A stretch of 64,000 nucleotides of DNA from Spongiivirga citrea. GTDB lineage: Bacteria > Bacteroidota > Bacteroidia > Flavobacteriales > Flavobacteriaceae. The stretch lies in NCBI RefSeq assembly GCF_010671565.1, contig NZ_JAABOQ010000009.1, positions 37,626 through 101,625 of the forward strand. Direction: 5' to 3'. The number at the start of each line of letters is the position of its first letter. Position 1 is the first letter of the stretch. Below are positions 9,588-17,870 of this stretch, one piece after another. The translations under genes and the position numbers were made by a program. The notes beneath the pieces are model-generated. The model was not told where the DNA came from, ran no database searches, and was given only the letters and a program-made list of their open reading frames with translations.

Positions 9588-11183
9588 TTACTTTGTAGAA
9601 AACCATTGATGATCTCCAGTGAAACGCTTTAAAGGTCTTCCGGATTTTTGATAAATATCATCTACTCTTGTATCTCCTGCAAAAGCTTCAATTTTCAAAT
9701 AGTCCATATTCCAATTATCTCCAAACATACCTCCTCCGAAAGTCGTTTGTAGTTTTATGCAGTCTATTTGGTTTCTATTTACTGGCTTGTCCAAATACAC
9801 CTCTACTATTTGATTGTGATTATCTGGCCACCTATTTTTTCCATTAGCGTTCAGAACACTTTGTTTAGTACCGTTTTTAAACTCAATATGGATATCCACA
9901 TTATCATTACCTCCTCTTAAATCATCACCACCAGTTCTTATTGTGAATAACAATCTATTTATTTTATCACTTTCCGTTTTAACGGGTTGTTTAATTTTGG
10001 GAGGGGTTCTTTTTTTAAACTTTTTATCCAAAAAATAGCTTCTCCATTTTTTGGAACACTTTTTTAAAAGAATGAATTTATTGTTTTCGAATTTTCCTCT
10101 GTATTGATGATATGCGGCCTCATTAGGTACGGGAATTAATGCACATACTTCGCCGGGATAGTTCGGATCGTAAATAAAGATTTTTACATTTTCTTGATTT
10201 GGATCACGATCTTTTTTTCCGATATACCCACCTAAATCATACCCTATAGCTAAAACTTGATGATGACTCGTCGGATCATTGTGAACATTAAATAGGCCTA
10301 GCGGAATTGGCATGTTATTGTCAATTAAGCGCTTTAATTCATAAAGTCGCCCTTCAAGACCCCAATAAAAAAATTCACGATCTCTAGAACCAAAAGGGTT
10401 AAAAGAAAATTCTAAAAACTTATCTAAGTTTGAAAGTGAATTCTGCTGACGCTCATAAATGTATTTATGTAGTGTTGTTCCTATTGCCGGTTGATAGGTT
10501 TGTTTTGGAATTGCTTTACTACTAAGGAAATAGTCATTTGCGGCGTATGCCATACCACCACAAAGACCATTAAATGTAAACTTTATACTTCCTGCATCAC
10601 CAACGGTACTTTTAAACTTATTGCTAAACTTAAACCCATGATCTTTGGGTGAAAACGTGGTCATTTTAATTTGCAATAAGGATTTGGTTAACTTTAATTT
10701 CCACTTTTGCGCATTTCCTTTATTACCATCCCACATCCAGATAGGGGTTCCATTTTTAGCATTGCCCCATTGTACATCAAGAAAAGTACCCAGCTTAGAT
10801 TGAATGTAGAAGTATCCATCGGCTCCTGGCACAAACTTCCATTTCAAGTTGTCTTGATTGACCTTGTCCCATAGTGTGACCTTAGCTTTTTGAACACCCC
10901 TACCACCATAAACATGCATATATTTTCCTAAGGCAGACTTTATATAGAAGTACCCATTCCCTGCATTTTCCAACGTAAATCTTTGTGCTAACCCTTGGTT
11001 TTGCGACCATAAATGGAAGGGTGTCCCATTTTTACTTTTACCCCATTGCACATCTAAAGCTTTGTTTTCTAAAGCCGAGATAATGTAATATTCGCCACCG
11101 TTTTTCTGTGCTGATGCAAAATGTATATTTAGGATTAGTAATATTGCAAAGAAGCATGTAATCTTATTTATTGAATTTCTCAT
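9588..11183 (-). CDS. Secreted ricin-type lectin protein with papain-like Cys/His domain and C-terminal beta domain
   Basis: The chosen start is the ATG at 11183, which begins a signal peptide (MRNSINKITCFFAILL, cleavage near FASAQ); an in-frame ATG at 11264 would put odd hydrophobic sequence before it. Product 531 residues. Residues about 27-165 form a ricin B-type beta-trefoil with three repeats (ALDVQWG, YMHVYGG, FLDVQWG). A middle domain has LCGGMAYAAND (C208), HHQVLAIGYD (H307/H308) and YDPNYP (D339/N341), spaced like a papain-fold Cys/His/Asp-Asn site; catalysis is inference. The last 100 residues (TGGDDLRGGNDNVDI ... DNWNMDYLKIEAF) look like a beta-sandwich module found on other secreted bacterial proteins. 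It follows a collagen-repeat lipoprotein gene by 53 bases and is probably cotranscribed. Confidence 0.75.
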   Translation of the reverse strand: MRNSINKITCFFAILLILNIHFASAQKNGGEYYIISALENKALDVQWGKSKNGTPFHLWSQNQGLAQRFTLENAGNGYFYIKSALGKYMHVYGGRGVQKAKVTLWDKVNQDNLKWKFVPGADGYFYIQSKLGTFLDVQWGNAKNGTPIWMWDGNKGNAQKWKLKLTKSLLQIKMTTFSPKDHGFKFSNKFKSTVGDAGSIKFTFNGLCGGMAYAANDYFLSSKAIPKQTYQPAIGTTLHKYIYERQQNSLSNLDKFLEFSFNPFGSRDREFFYWGLEGRLYELKRLIDNNMPIPLGLFNVHNDPTSHHQVLAIGYDLGGYIGKKDRDPNQENVKIFIYDPNYPGEVCALIPVPNEAAYHQYRGKFENNKFILLKKCSKKWRSYFLDKKFKKRTPPKIKQPVKTESDKINRLLFTIRTGGDDLRGGNDNVDIHIEFKNGTKQSVLNANGKNRWPDNHNQIVEVYLDKPVNRNQIDCIKLQTTFGGGMFGDNWNMDYLKIEAFAGDTRVDDIYQKSGRPLKRFTGDHQWFSTK

Positions 11184-11236
11184 AATTTCTTGTTTTAAAA
11201 TTGAACTGAAAAAGCTCGGGAGAACACTAAATAGAT

Positions 11237-11908
11237 CTAATACTCCAACCCATAGTAATCGCAAACAGCATAGTAGTCATTGATATCTATTCCTGCGGAT
11301 TTGAGTTTGTTGTATACGGATTCCTTAGATACTTTTTTTCCAGTTGTAGAAGATGTAGACTCAATTATAACCACTTTTAATGTATCTAGCTCTCCGGCTG
11401 TAACCGAATAAGTAGCGTTGTTGGTTTGCTGACTACGAAAATCCAAACTATAAAAATTCATACTAATAAATACTGAAACATTAAATGGTAAACCAGCAGC
11501 ATCTACTGATGGAAGTGGATACCATCTAAGGTCATTGTTACTTGCTTTTAAATAGCCCAACACAACATCGTTGTCAATTACATCCTGTGTCAATTGGCTT
11601 ACTGGGACGTCTTCGAAAGTACCCGCCACTGTCGAAATATCTTTTGTTATTACTTGAACATTCGCATTCCCATCTGCTCCATTTTCCCCGTCAGTGCCAT
11701 CCTGACCATCCGTTCCGTCCTGCCCATCGGTTCCGTTTGTCCCATCCTGACCATCTGCACCGTCTTGTCCTGCTGGACCTTGCAAGCCTTGTTCACCTTG
11801 TAGTCCCATTGGCCCAATGGGTCCATCTTCAGGACTACAGGAAAATGCCATTATTGAAATGACCATAATTAGTACATACTTGATTTTTGAAATTGAAATT
11901 GTTTTCAT
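11237..11908 (-). CDS. Lipoprotein with collagen-like Gly-X-Y repeats
   Basis: The 223-residue product has a lipoprotein signal with lipobox AFSC (C24), so it should be membrane-anchored. Residues 29-79 are 17 uninterrupted Gly-X-Y triplets, first of mixed type (GPI GPM GLQ GEQ) and then almost all GQD/GTD/GAD, which would be very acidic. A globular C-terminal domain of about 140 residues follows and is not recognised. Bacterial collagen-like regions can form trimeric stalks; here the stalk would present the C-terminal head away from the membrane. It is the first gene of a likely two-gene unit with the ricin-lectin protein. Confidence 0.82.
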   Translation of the reverse strand: MKTISISKIKYVLIMVISIMAFSCSPEDGPIGPMGLQGEQGLQGPAGQDGADGQDGTNGTDGQDGTDGQDGTDGENGADGNANVQVITKDISTVAGTFEDVPVSQLTQDVIDNDVVLGYLKASNNDLRWYPLPSVDAAGLPFNVSVFISMNFYSLDFRSQQTNNATYSVTAGELDTLKVVIIESTSSTTGKKVSKESVYNKLKSAGIDINDYYAVCDYYGLEY

Positions 11909-12095
11909 GATTTCTAATTTTTTAAAGATTAATGGTTAATACTTGTTTTGCTACTTACAAACTGAAATTCATTATCTTACTAATTGAAAAACAGCCCGGT
12001 AGCATTGAGCACAAATCTCTCAAGAACTAGTATGTAGATTGCAGAGCGATCAGCCTAAAACGACCTGTGAAGACAACGGAAAATAAAAAGGTTGT

Positions 12096-12119
12096 TTAAC
12101 CCTAAGACTTCGGGGTTAA
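12096..12119. promoter_or_regulatory. Inverted repeat TTAACCC-N10-GGGTTAA upstream of signalling operon
   Basis: A perfect 7-bp dyad lies about 80 bases before the lipoprotein start at 12198, in the divergent region between two envelope operons. It may be an operator or a leader hairpin. It is not followed by a T-run, so a terminator is unlikely. Confidence 0.4.
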
Positions 12120-12197
12120 TACCTTAAGAAAAAACAAGAGTGTAATTGTTTCTTTGTAAGACAGTTAAAAATATTTACTAACCAAAAACTTGTTATA

Positions 12198-12968
12198 ATG
12201 AAAACTTCCCTTTTTAAAACACTTTTTTTAGTATTAATGACACTATTCTGTCACAGCTGTAATAACAGAGATGGAAATGACCCTCTAAAGGACCCTGACA
12301 AAACTATTTGTTTGGATTATTCGGATACAGAGGTAGATGTCTTACCCAATACTCTCATTAATGATATGGTCAAGTTATATTCAACAAATCAGCTAAGTGC
12401 TGTAAATTCTAAAATGGTAAGAGTAAACCAGCGCACTTATCCCGTAGGCAGTAAAATTATTGATCCAGATTTAAACACAAGTCAGCAGGAATTTGAAGAC
12501 GCAAAAGCTATATGGTTTGACCTAGAGACACTTAAAAAATTCATCTATCATATTGAAAATGAAACGAAAAAGGTAGATGCCAAAATAGTGCAAAGCAATA
12601 AATTAGGTATTCGTATATACTATGCTAGTTATCCTTCTTTCGAAACTTGGTCAACACGTCCGGATGGGGAAGCTCTTGAAAAATTGCGAAATTACCCAAA
12701 GGCGAACGAATATGGCTTTAAGCATACTCTTTTAATGATACCGACTTTTGAACAGGGAGGTGTTAACTATGATTTTAATCCCCTAGATGCAGAGACTTAT
12801 GATGAAAGAGGCATGCAAGGTAATGATAGTTATAATTCCGATAGCGGTATTGTTAAGCCAGTCCTGGGGATACCCTTATTTATGAATGTAAGGTCTTCTG
12901 AAGGTGAAATAACAGCCCGCAACCACGGGGGTTTGTATCCACCTAATGAAGAAGGCTTGGCATTTTAA
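12198..12968 (+). CDS. Putative lipoprotein of unknown function, first gene of signalling operon
   Basis: The 256-residue product has a signal sequence ending in LFCHSC (Cys 18 or 21 is the likely lipid site; the lipobox is imperfect). The mature part has no recognised domain. Features include a DAKAIWFDLETLKKFIYHIE segment and a C-terminal ARNHGGLYPP motif that I have seen in unnamed flavobacterial proteins. It lies 6 bases before a multi-helix membrane protein and upstream of a kinase and response regulator. An extracytoplasmic partner or sensor for that system is plausible but unproven. Confidence 0.7.
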   Translation: MKTSLFKTLFLVLMTLFCHSCNNRDGNDPLKDPDKTICLDYSDTEVDVLPNTLINDMVKLYSTNQLSAVNSKMVRVNQRTYPVGSKIIDPDLNTSQQEFEDAKAIWFDLETLKKFIYHIENETKKVDAKIVQSNKLGIRIYYASYPSFETWSTRPDGEALEKLRNYPKANEYGFKHTLLMIPTFEQGGVNYDFNPLDAETYDERGMQGNDSYNSDSGIVKPVLGIPLFMNVRSSEGEITARNHGGLYPPNEEGLAF

Positions 12969-12974
12969 ATTATT

Positions 12975-13628
12975 ATGGATTACTACCCTAATTTACATAG
13001 TATTCTAGTTGCATTACAAGGAATTGCAGCCTTAATTGGTCTTTATTATTTTAAAAAGTTAAGGAAAACTCACTGGGAAATGTTCGTCATATATCTGATT
13101 GTTATTTTTCTACAAGAGTTGTTCTGGACATTTAGTAAAGGAAGCATCAGAACTTTTGCGCCATCTTATTATGCATACATAGGTATCCCTATTCAATTTC
13201 TGTTCTTTTATTGGCTTTACGCTTACAACTCACTTAAAAACAGAAAATTATATTTTGTTTTTACCATCATTTATTTAGTTTGCTGTATTCCTCTAGAGCC
13301 TATTTTTGGTAAAATTCAATTTATAAATTCTTTCAACTTTACGGTCGGCACTCTTCTTCTTGCATTTTTGGTCATAATAGAATTTAGAAAACAGATTAGG
13401 GATGATAAAATTCTAGAATTCAACCAAAATAAGATGTTTTATGTCAATATCGGAGTTACTCTTTTTTATATTGGAACCTATCCATATTATGCATTTAGAG
13501 ATTTGTTGGCCACCGAACCGTATTGGTCTATTAGAAATAATTACTATTTATATTTTTTAGTAGCTAATTATCTAATGTATTTACTATTCACAGCATCATT
13601 TATATGGGGGAAACATCGTTTAAAATAA
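12975..13628 (+). CDS. Multi-helix integral membrane protein (about seven helices) beside a histidine kinase
   Basis: The 217-residue protein is almost entirely membrane segments: about residues 8-26, 37-55, 64-84, 91-110, 118-138, 154-172 and 191-212, with short polar loops. No family is recognised. Its stop codon overlaps the probable kinase start by one base (TAATG). It therefore probably supplies the membrane or sensing part for the kinase, which has only one helix. That role is inferred from operon structure alone. Confidence 0.72.
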   Translation: MDYYPNLHSILVALQGIAALIGLYYFKKLRKTHWEMFVIYLIVIFLQELFWTFSKGSIRTFAPSYYAYIGIPIQFLFFYWLYAYNSLKNRKLYFVFTIIYLVCCIPLEPIFGKIQFINSFNFTVGTLLLAFLVIIEFRKQIRDDKILEFNQNKMFYVNIGVTLFYIGTYPYYAFRDLLATEPYWSIRNNYYLYFLVANYLMYLLFTASFIWGKHRLK

Positions 13629-14374
13629 TGCTCGTCATTTTTAATGTGATTTTTGTCGCTTTTATAGCGGGTATTATCATATTTATTAGGTCATACCGCC
13701 AACGAAAAAAAGAGTATGTGCAAGAGTTGAAAACGGTAGCTCTCCAACACAAAAAAGAACTCCTAACAACTCAACTCGAAATACAACAACAAACCATGAA
13801 GCATATTGGGCGGGAGATTCATGATAATGTGGGACAAAAGTTGACATTATCAAGCTTGTATTTACAACAATTGCCAATAGAAAATCAATCTAAGGAAGTA
13901 GTTGAAAGTGTAAATAATATTAATGCTATCATAAATGAATCACTGCAGGATTTACGATTGCTCTCAAAATCATTGACAGATGATAACATTAACGATTTGA
14001 CCATAGTAGAGTTGTTAGAAATTGAATGCGATAAAATACGATCACTTAAAAAGTTTAAAATCGACTTTAAAAACACCTTAAAAAGTGCTGTGCCTTACGA
14101 AATAAAAAGTGTGTTGCTAAGAGTAACGCAGGAGTTTTTGCAAAATAGTATTAAACACTCAAAGTGTAAAAACATTTTCATTTCACTAAGCAAAACAAAT
14201 AAGCACCTCGACCTTCAACTACAAGATGACGGCAAAGGTTTTGATCTAAAAAATTTAAAAACCTCTGGGATTGGGTTAAAAAATATTGAGAAAAGAATCA
14301 AGCTTCTCAATGGCACTTTTAATCCAAAGAGTGATAAAAATGGCACCACATTCAACATTAAAATTCCCATTTAA
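13628..14374 (+). CDS. Sensor histidine kinase, NarX-like HisKA_3 type
   Basis: One N-terminal membrane helix (about residues 3-22) is followed by a coiled coil, a dimerisation/phosphoacceptor motif IGREIHDNVGQKL (H65 from this start) and an HATPase domain with N-box (EFLQNSIKHS) and G1/G2 boxes (DDGKGFD, GIGLKNIEKR). No sensor domain is present. An ATG 24 bases upstream is in frame but would overlap the previous gene more, so the ATG at 13628 (TAATG overlap) is preferred. It should phosphorylate the adjacent LuxR-type regulator. Confidence 0.9.
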   Translation: MLVIFNVIFVAFIAGIIIFIRSYRQRKKEYVQELKTVALQHKKELLTTQLEIQQQTMKHIGREIHDNVGQKLTLSSLYLQQLPIENQSKEVVESVNNINAIINESLQDLRLLSKSLTDDNINDLTIVELLEIECDKIRSLKKFKIDFKNTLKSAVPYEIKSVLLRVTQEFLQNSIKHSKCKNIFISLSKTNKHLDLQLQDDGKGFDLKNLKTSGIGLKNIEKRIKLLNGTFNPKSDKNGTTFNIKIPI

Positions 14375-14375
14375 A

Positions 14376-15017
14376 ATGAAACATTCCATTGTTGTAGTTG
14401 ATGATCATCTGTTAATTGCCGAAGCCTTAAAAAATATTATTGCTGGCTTTGATGATTTTGAGGTAAGCTACATTTGCGAAAATGGGATTGACCTTCAACA
14501 AAAAATGAATGGCAAGCCTTTACCAAAAATCATTCTGCTAGACATTAGCATGCCCGAAATGGATGGCTTTGAAACCGTACAATGGCTAAAAGAAACACAT
14601 CCTAATATTCAAGTGATGGCATTAAGTATGCAAAACGACGACCAAAGTCTTATCAAAATGATTAAAAATGGCGCAAAAGGCTATATGCTTAAAAATACTA
14701 GCCCTAAAGCCCTAGAAAATGGGTTGCGACAACTTGTTTCTAAAGGCCACTTTTTTCCTGACTGGGCAGCTAGTAGAGTTTTTGCTTCTATTTCTGATAA
14801 TGAAATAAATGCAAAATCAAAACTTAATTTAAGTGATCGGGAGATTGAATTTTTAAAACACTCCACTTCGGAAATGACTTATAAAGAAATCGCCGAAGTG
14901 ATGTTTTGTAGTCCACGTACCATTGAAAACTATCGAGATAGTTTGTTTGAAAAACTGGAACTTAAGTCTAGGGTTGGTCTTGCCGTTTTTGCGCTCAAAA
15001 ATGGGTATGCAGAATGA
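14376..15017 (+). CDS. NarL/FixJ-family response regulator
   Basis: A receiver domain (about 1-120) has the acidic pair VVDDH, phospho-acceptor D56 (IILLDISMPEMDG), a conserved Ser/Thr region (MALSMQND) and Lys (GYMLKN). A C-terminal LuxR-type HTH (about 148-213, LSDREIEFLKHS then SPRTIENYRDSL) binds DNA. The ATG at 14376, one base after the kinase stop, is chosen over an ATG at 14286 lying inside the kinase gene. It completes a lipoprotein, membrane protein, kinase and regulator operon. Targets are unknown. Confidence 0.93.
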   Translation: MKHSIVVVDDHLLIAEALKNIIAGFDDFEVSYICENGIDLQQKMNGKPLPKIILLDISMPEMDGFETVQWLKETHPNIQVMALSMQNDDQSLIKMIKNGAKGYMLKNTSPKALENGLRQLVSKGHFFPDWAASRVFASISDNEINAKSKLNLSDREIEFLKHSTSEMTYKEIAEVMFCSPRTIENYRDSLFEKLELKSRVGLAVFALKNGYAE

Positions 15018-15058
15018 GTTAATGCTTACTGGAATGATTGATGTTAGAACAAAGAGGT

Positions 15059-15080
15059 TTCGACTGCGCTCAACCTGACA
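15059..15080. repeat. Short dispersed repeat, copy 2
   Basis: TTCGACTGCGCTCAACCTGA differs by one base from the copy at 8250-8272. It lies in the short gap between the response regulator and the convergent lipoprotein gene. Confidence 0.7.
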
Positions 15081-15090
15081 TTATTGCCAA

Positions 15091-15837
15091 TCACTTCTCC
15101 CAACTCATAGGCTCATTCAAAAGCTTCATCACCTCAGCATCGTTTTCAAACTTTTTAAACGGATCGCCTTTCAACATTTTATAAGGATTGTATCCCATTT
15201 TTATCATCACTTCATTGCGATAATCATTTACCATTCTATACAATGAGAATTTACCTCTTTTAGGATTAGCCTTGTAATATTCTAAAAGCATCGGACTTAT
15301 TTCCTTTCTTGCCGCTAATGATTTTATGACATCGTCTCGTGTCATTTCATCCATACCCGGAGCGTTTTTTAGTTGTTCAAACCGATCGTTATTTAAAAGG
15401 TTCATCGTTTGAAGTTCGGCCCATGCTTTTACTGGTTCTGTTTTATATGTTTCCAAAAGCACCTTTTCATCTTCGCCTTGTGTGACTGGACTTATTTTTA
15501 AAACTGAATTATTCTCAGCAAGCTCCAACTTCGCTACCCTTTTCCGTTTCCAGCCCGGCCTTGTCATCAGATAGTAATCATCAGATAGTTTCCTAATATA
15601 AGTAGTGTCTATTTCGGGTGTATCTGACTCAAAATTAGGATCGCTCGTCGTGTTAATCCATAAGGTATCCTTTATTACCGATTCCCTTATTTGAAAATTT
15701 GCATTGTAGGTGTACCAAGCACCGTTGATTGAAGTCGCTGTGCTATCAACTGGTTTTTCATTTGTTTTTTGAGCTTGACAGCTGGTTACCGCTAATAGCA
15801 TTATTGCGGCCATTAAAAAGTTGTTTCTAAAATTCAT
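15091..15837 (-). CDS. Putative lipoprotein, last gene of the tectonin operon
   Basis: The 248-residue product has a lipoprotein signal (lipobox AVTSC, C20). The N-terminal half contains NGAWYTYN, DTTYIRKLSDDYY and RKRVAKLEL, suggesting a small beta-rich domain. The C-terminal half is helical (LLNNDRFEQLKN, MDEMTRDDVIKSLAARKE, GDPFKKFENDAEVMKLL). No family is recognised. It lies 12 bases after the preceding gene and is probably under the shared promoter at 19379-19413. No terminator was found downstream. Confidence 0.68.
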   Translation of the reverse strand: MNFRNNFLMAAIMLLAVTSCQAQKTNEKPVDSTATSINGAWYTYNANFQIRESVIKDTLWINTTSDPNFESDTPEIDTTYIRKLSDDYYLMTRPGWKRKRVAKLELAENNSVLKISPVTQGEDEKVLLETYKTEPVKAWAELQTMNLLNNDRFEQLKNAPGMDEMTRDDVIKSLAARKEISPMLLEYYKANPKRGKFSLYRMVNDYRNEVMIKMGYNPYKMLKGDPFKKFENDAEVMKLLNEPMSWEK

Positions 15838-15849
15838 TGTTATAATTGT

Positions 15850-16362
15850 TTATCGTGTTGGACGTTTTCTTAGTGCGAAGTAAAATTCAAGCGGATTAAT
15901 AGCTCCTTTAAATCCTTTAGGTACAGCCATTAATGAAACTTGATATTCTCCGGCTGGCATTAAACCTACTTCATCAGGATATTTAGCTTGACCAATATCT
16001 GAGAGAATGCCAATAAAATCAAAACTCTCAGCACCTATTAGCATCTCTCCTGGAAAATATGGGATTGGTTTCGAGCGAATAATGCGTTCGATTAATTTTC
16101 CGTCCTTTTGTACTTCTGTTATAAAGTCGAAAAACACGATAGTCTCTTTATATACATTCGGCTTAACATCATCGGTTTTAAAAGTAAAGCCTAGTTGATA
16201 TGTTCCTGTTTTAAACTCTTTAAATAATTGTACTGCCGAGTTAGTTTCCAGTGTAAGTTCAGCCTTACTTTTGTTGTTCAACATTATATTTCCAGCTACT
16301 GATTGTGCACTTAATGCAACACTTATAAGCATAGCCATGCAAAGTAGTATTCCTTTTTTCAT
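15850..16362 (-). CDS. Small secreted protein of unknown function in the tectonin operon
   Basis: The start at 16362 gives 170 residues with a signal peptide (MKKGILLCMAMLISVALSAQ). An ATG 21 bases upstream lies inside the previous gene's end and adds a polar tail before the signal, so it is less likely. The mature part looks like a single beta-sandwich (YQLGFTFKTDDV, ETIVFFDFITEV, GEYQVSLMAV) of unknown family. It is 12-13 bases from its neighbours on either side and is probably cotranscribed. Confidence 0.66.
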   Translation of the reverse strand: MKKGILLCMAMLISVALSAQSVAGNIMLNNKSKAELTLETNSAVQLFKEFKTGTYQLGFTFKTDDVKPNVYKETIVFFDFITEVQKDGKLIERIIRSKPIPYFPGEMLIGAESFDFIGILSDIGQAKYPDEVGLMPAGEYQVSLMAVPKGFKGAINPLEFYFALRKRPTR

Positions 16363-16375
16363 TTTTTCTGTGTTT

Positions 16376-17842
16376 TTAATCAATTAATTCAATTTTATAT
16401 CGCAGTTTAGGTTTTGTATGCCGGTTAGATGCTCCCCAGGCTGTTGACTTTTTACTGCCTTTAACTTCTAAATAGGCAACGGGTTTGTTATTAAAAAGAG
16501 TAAGGTTCGTTTCTTTAAATCCACGTCCCATATCATAGTATATTGTAGTACCATTTACTAGAGCACCACCATGTCGATAATTTGAAGAGGTAACATTTAC
16601 CCTTCTGCTAACCCTGTATTTCTGCAAGATTTTTGTTCCATCTAAATATTTAAGGATTTCAATAAGATTTAACTTATCTTTTATGTTGATGATATTGATT
16701 GTTTGATTAGAAACCTCATCTACTTTGATATCAACCAAAAACTGTTGTGCGTTGTTTTGGTTTACCTTCGAGCTAATCTCAAATACGCCCGAATTATTTA
16801 TCGCAACTGCTGTTTTTTCCTTGGTATGCAATTGTACCGCAGCGTGATTGCGCGAGTTCCTGTTTTGCGATATATATAAGGAATTGGGTGCTCCAAGACC
16901 TTGAATTAATCTAGCAATGCGATTTAATTTTCTGTCCTCCATTGGGATATTTCGATTATTAACTTTTATTGTTGGCTTAAATGAAATCATATAATCATCT
17001 TTTTTATCATTGTCCCAGGCCTGCTCACAATAAATGTGTTCTAATGTGATTTTCAGTTTATAATCTTTATTTCCAGAGGATTCCCAATAGTCATAAACTG
17101 CCCCGTTAATATCGTTGCTATAAATTTTCTTGTTAAAAGCTACTGCCCAGATCATGTTGTTATGAACAGATAGGTATTTAAAGTCATTTCTAGTTCCCTT
17201 AACCAAATCCCAATCATATCGATGTGTATTCCACTTAAATATGCGTTTAGAAATACCAATGCAATACAGATTTTTGGTTTTATGATCATAAGCAATATCT
17301 AATGCTTTCCCCGGTAACTTTGTTCCCTGGTTTGAACCGTGATACAACCAAATGGAATTATCGTTTTTTACGGTATAAAAATTGATGCCATCTGTCAATG
17401 CAATTCGTTTATTATTCGTTCCTCCCTTGTATGCACGCTTTAAATAATTGTTGTACCTGAAGTATAGATTGCCATCTGGTTTCACCACCCATAATGCATT
17501 TTTGCTAGCCAAACTAACATCCTTGTATTTTTGACTTTGTAAATAATCCAATAACAAATCATGAGGATGTTGATTAGCGTATGACCCCACATTTTTATTT
17601 TGATAAGGGCTATTAGTGCGAGATACTCCTTTACCGCCTACTCCGTTTGTTCCATAAAAACGAACAAATCGTTTCTCTTTTACATTAAATATGAATTGAT
17701 TACCCGAATTACCAATTACAAAGACCCTACCTGTTTTGTCAAGTGAAATTTCTTTTCCTAAGCCACCAGCTTCTTTAAAACTTTGTGCTTGAATAAGGCA
17801 TGCCAGCAGCATGCACCATAGTGTTATATATCGTGTTTTCAT
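16376..17842 (-). CDS. Secreted tectonin-like beta-propeller protein, paralogue 2
   Basis: The 488-residue exported protein has a signal peptide (about 1-19). The N-terminal 260 residues are short propeller-like repeats (GLGKEISLDKTGRVFVIG, KALDIAYDHKTKNLYCIG, RIFKWNTHRYDWDLVKG, NNMIWAVAFNKKIY) of tectonin type. The C-terminal half shares blocks with the next gene: LKITL, the calcium-like D-KKDDY element, HAAVQLH, INNSGVFEI and VDEVS. The two genes are clearly tandem duplicates, 28 bases apart. In other proteins tectonin repeats bind carbohydrate or phospholipid; the ligand here is unknown. Confidence 0.78.
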   Translation of the reverse strand: MKTRYITLWCMLLACLIQAQSFKEAGGLGKEISLDKTGRVFVIGNSGNQFIFNVKEKRFVRFYGTNGVGGKGVSRTNSPYQNKNVGSYANQHPHDLLLDYLQSQKYKDVSLASKNALWVVKPDGNLYFRYNNYLKRAYKGGTNNKRIALTDGINFYTVKNDNSIWLYHGSNQGTKLPGKALDIAYDHKTKNLYCIGISKRIFKWNTHRYDWDLVKGTRNDFKYLSVHNNMIWAVAFNKKIYSNDINGAVYDYWESSGNKDYKLKITLEHIYCEQAWDNDKKDDYMISFKPTIKVNNRNIPMEDRKLNRIARLIQGLGAPNSLYISQNRNSRNHAAVQLHTKEKTAVAINNSGVFEISSKVNQNNAQQFLVDIKVDEVSNQTINIINIKDKLNLIEILKYLDGTKILQKYRVSRRVNVTSSNYRHGGALVNGTTIYYDMGRGFKETNLTLFNNKPVAYLEVKGSKKSTAWGASNRHTKPKLRYKIELID

Positions 17843-17870
17843 TTTGCTTTATATTTTTTATTGAATGATT

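Noticed and set aside
11542..11862. Plus-strand open frame of 106 codons (Leu/His/Pro-rich) opposite the collagen-like repeats
   Set aside because: Antisense shadow of the Gly-X-Y codons; low-complexity composition and no leader.
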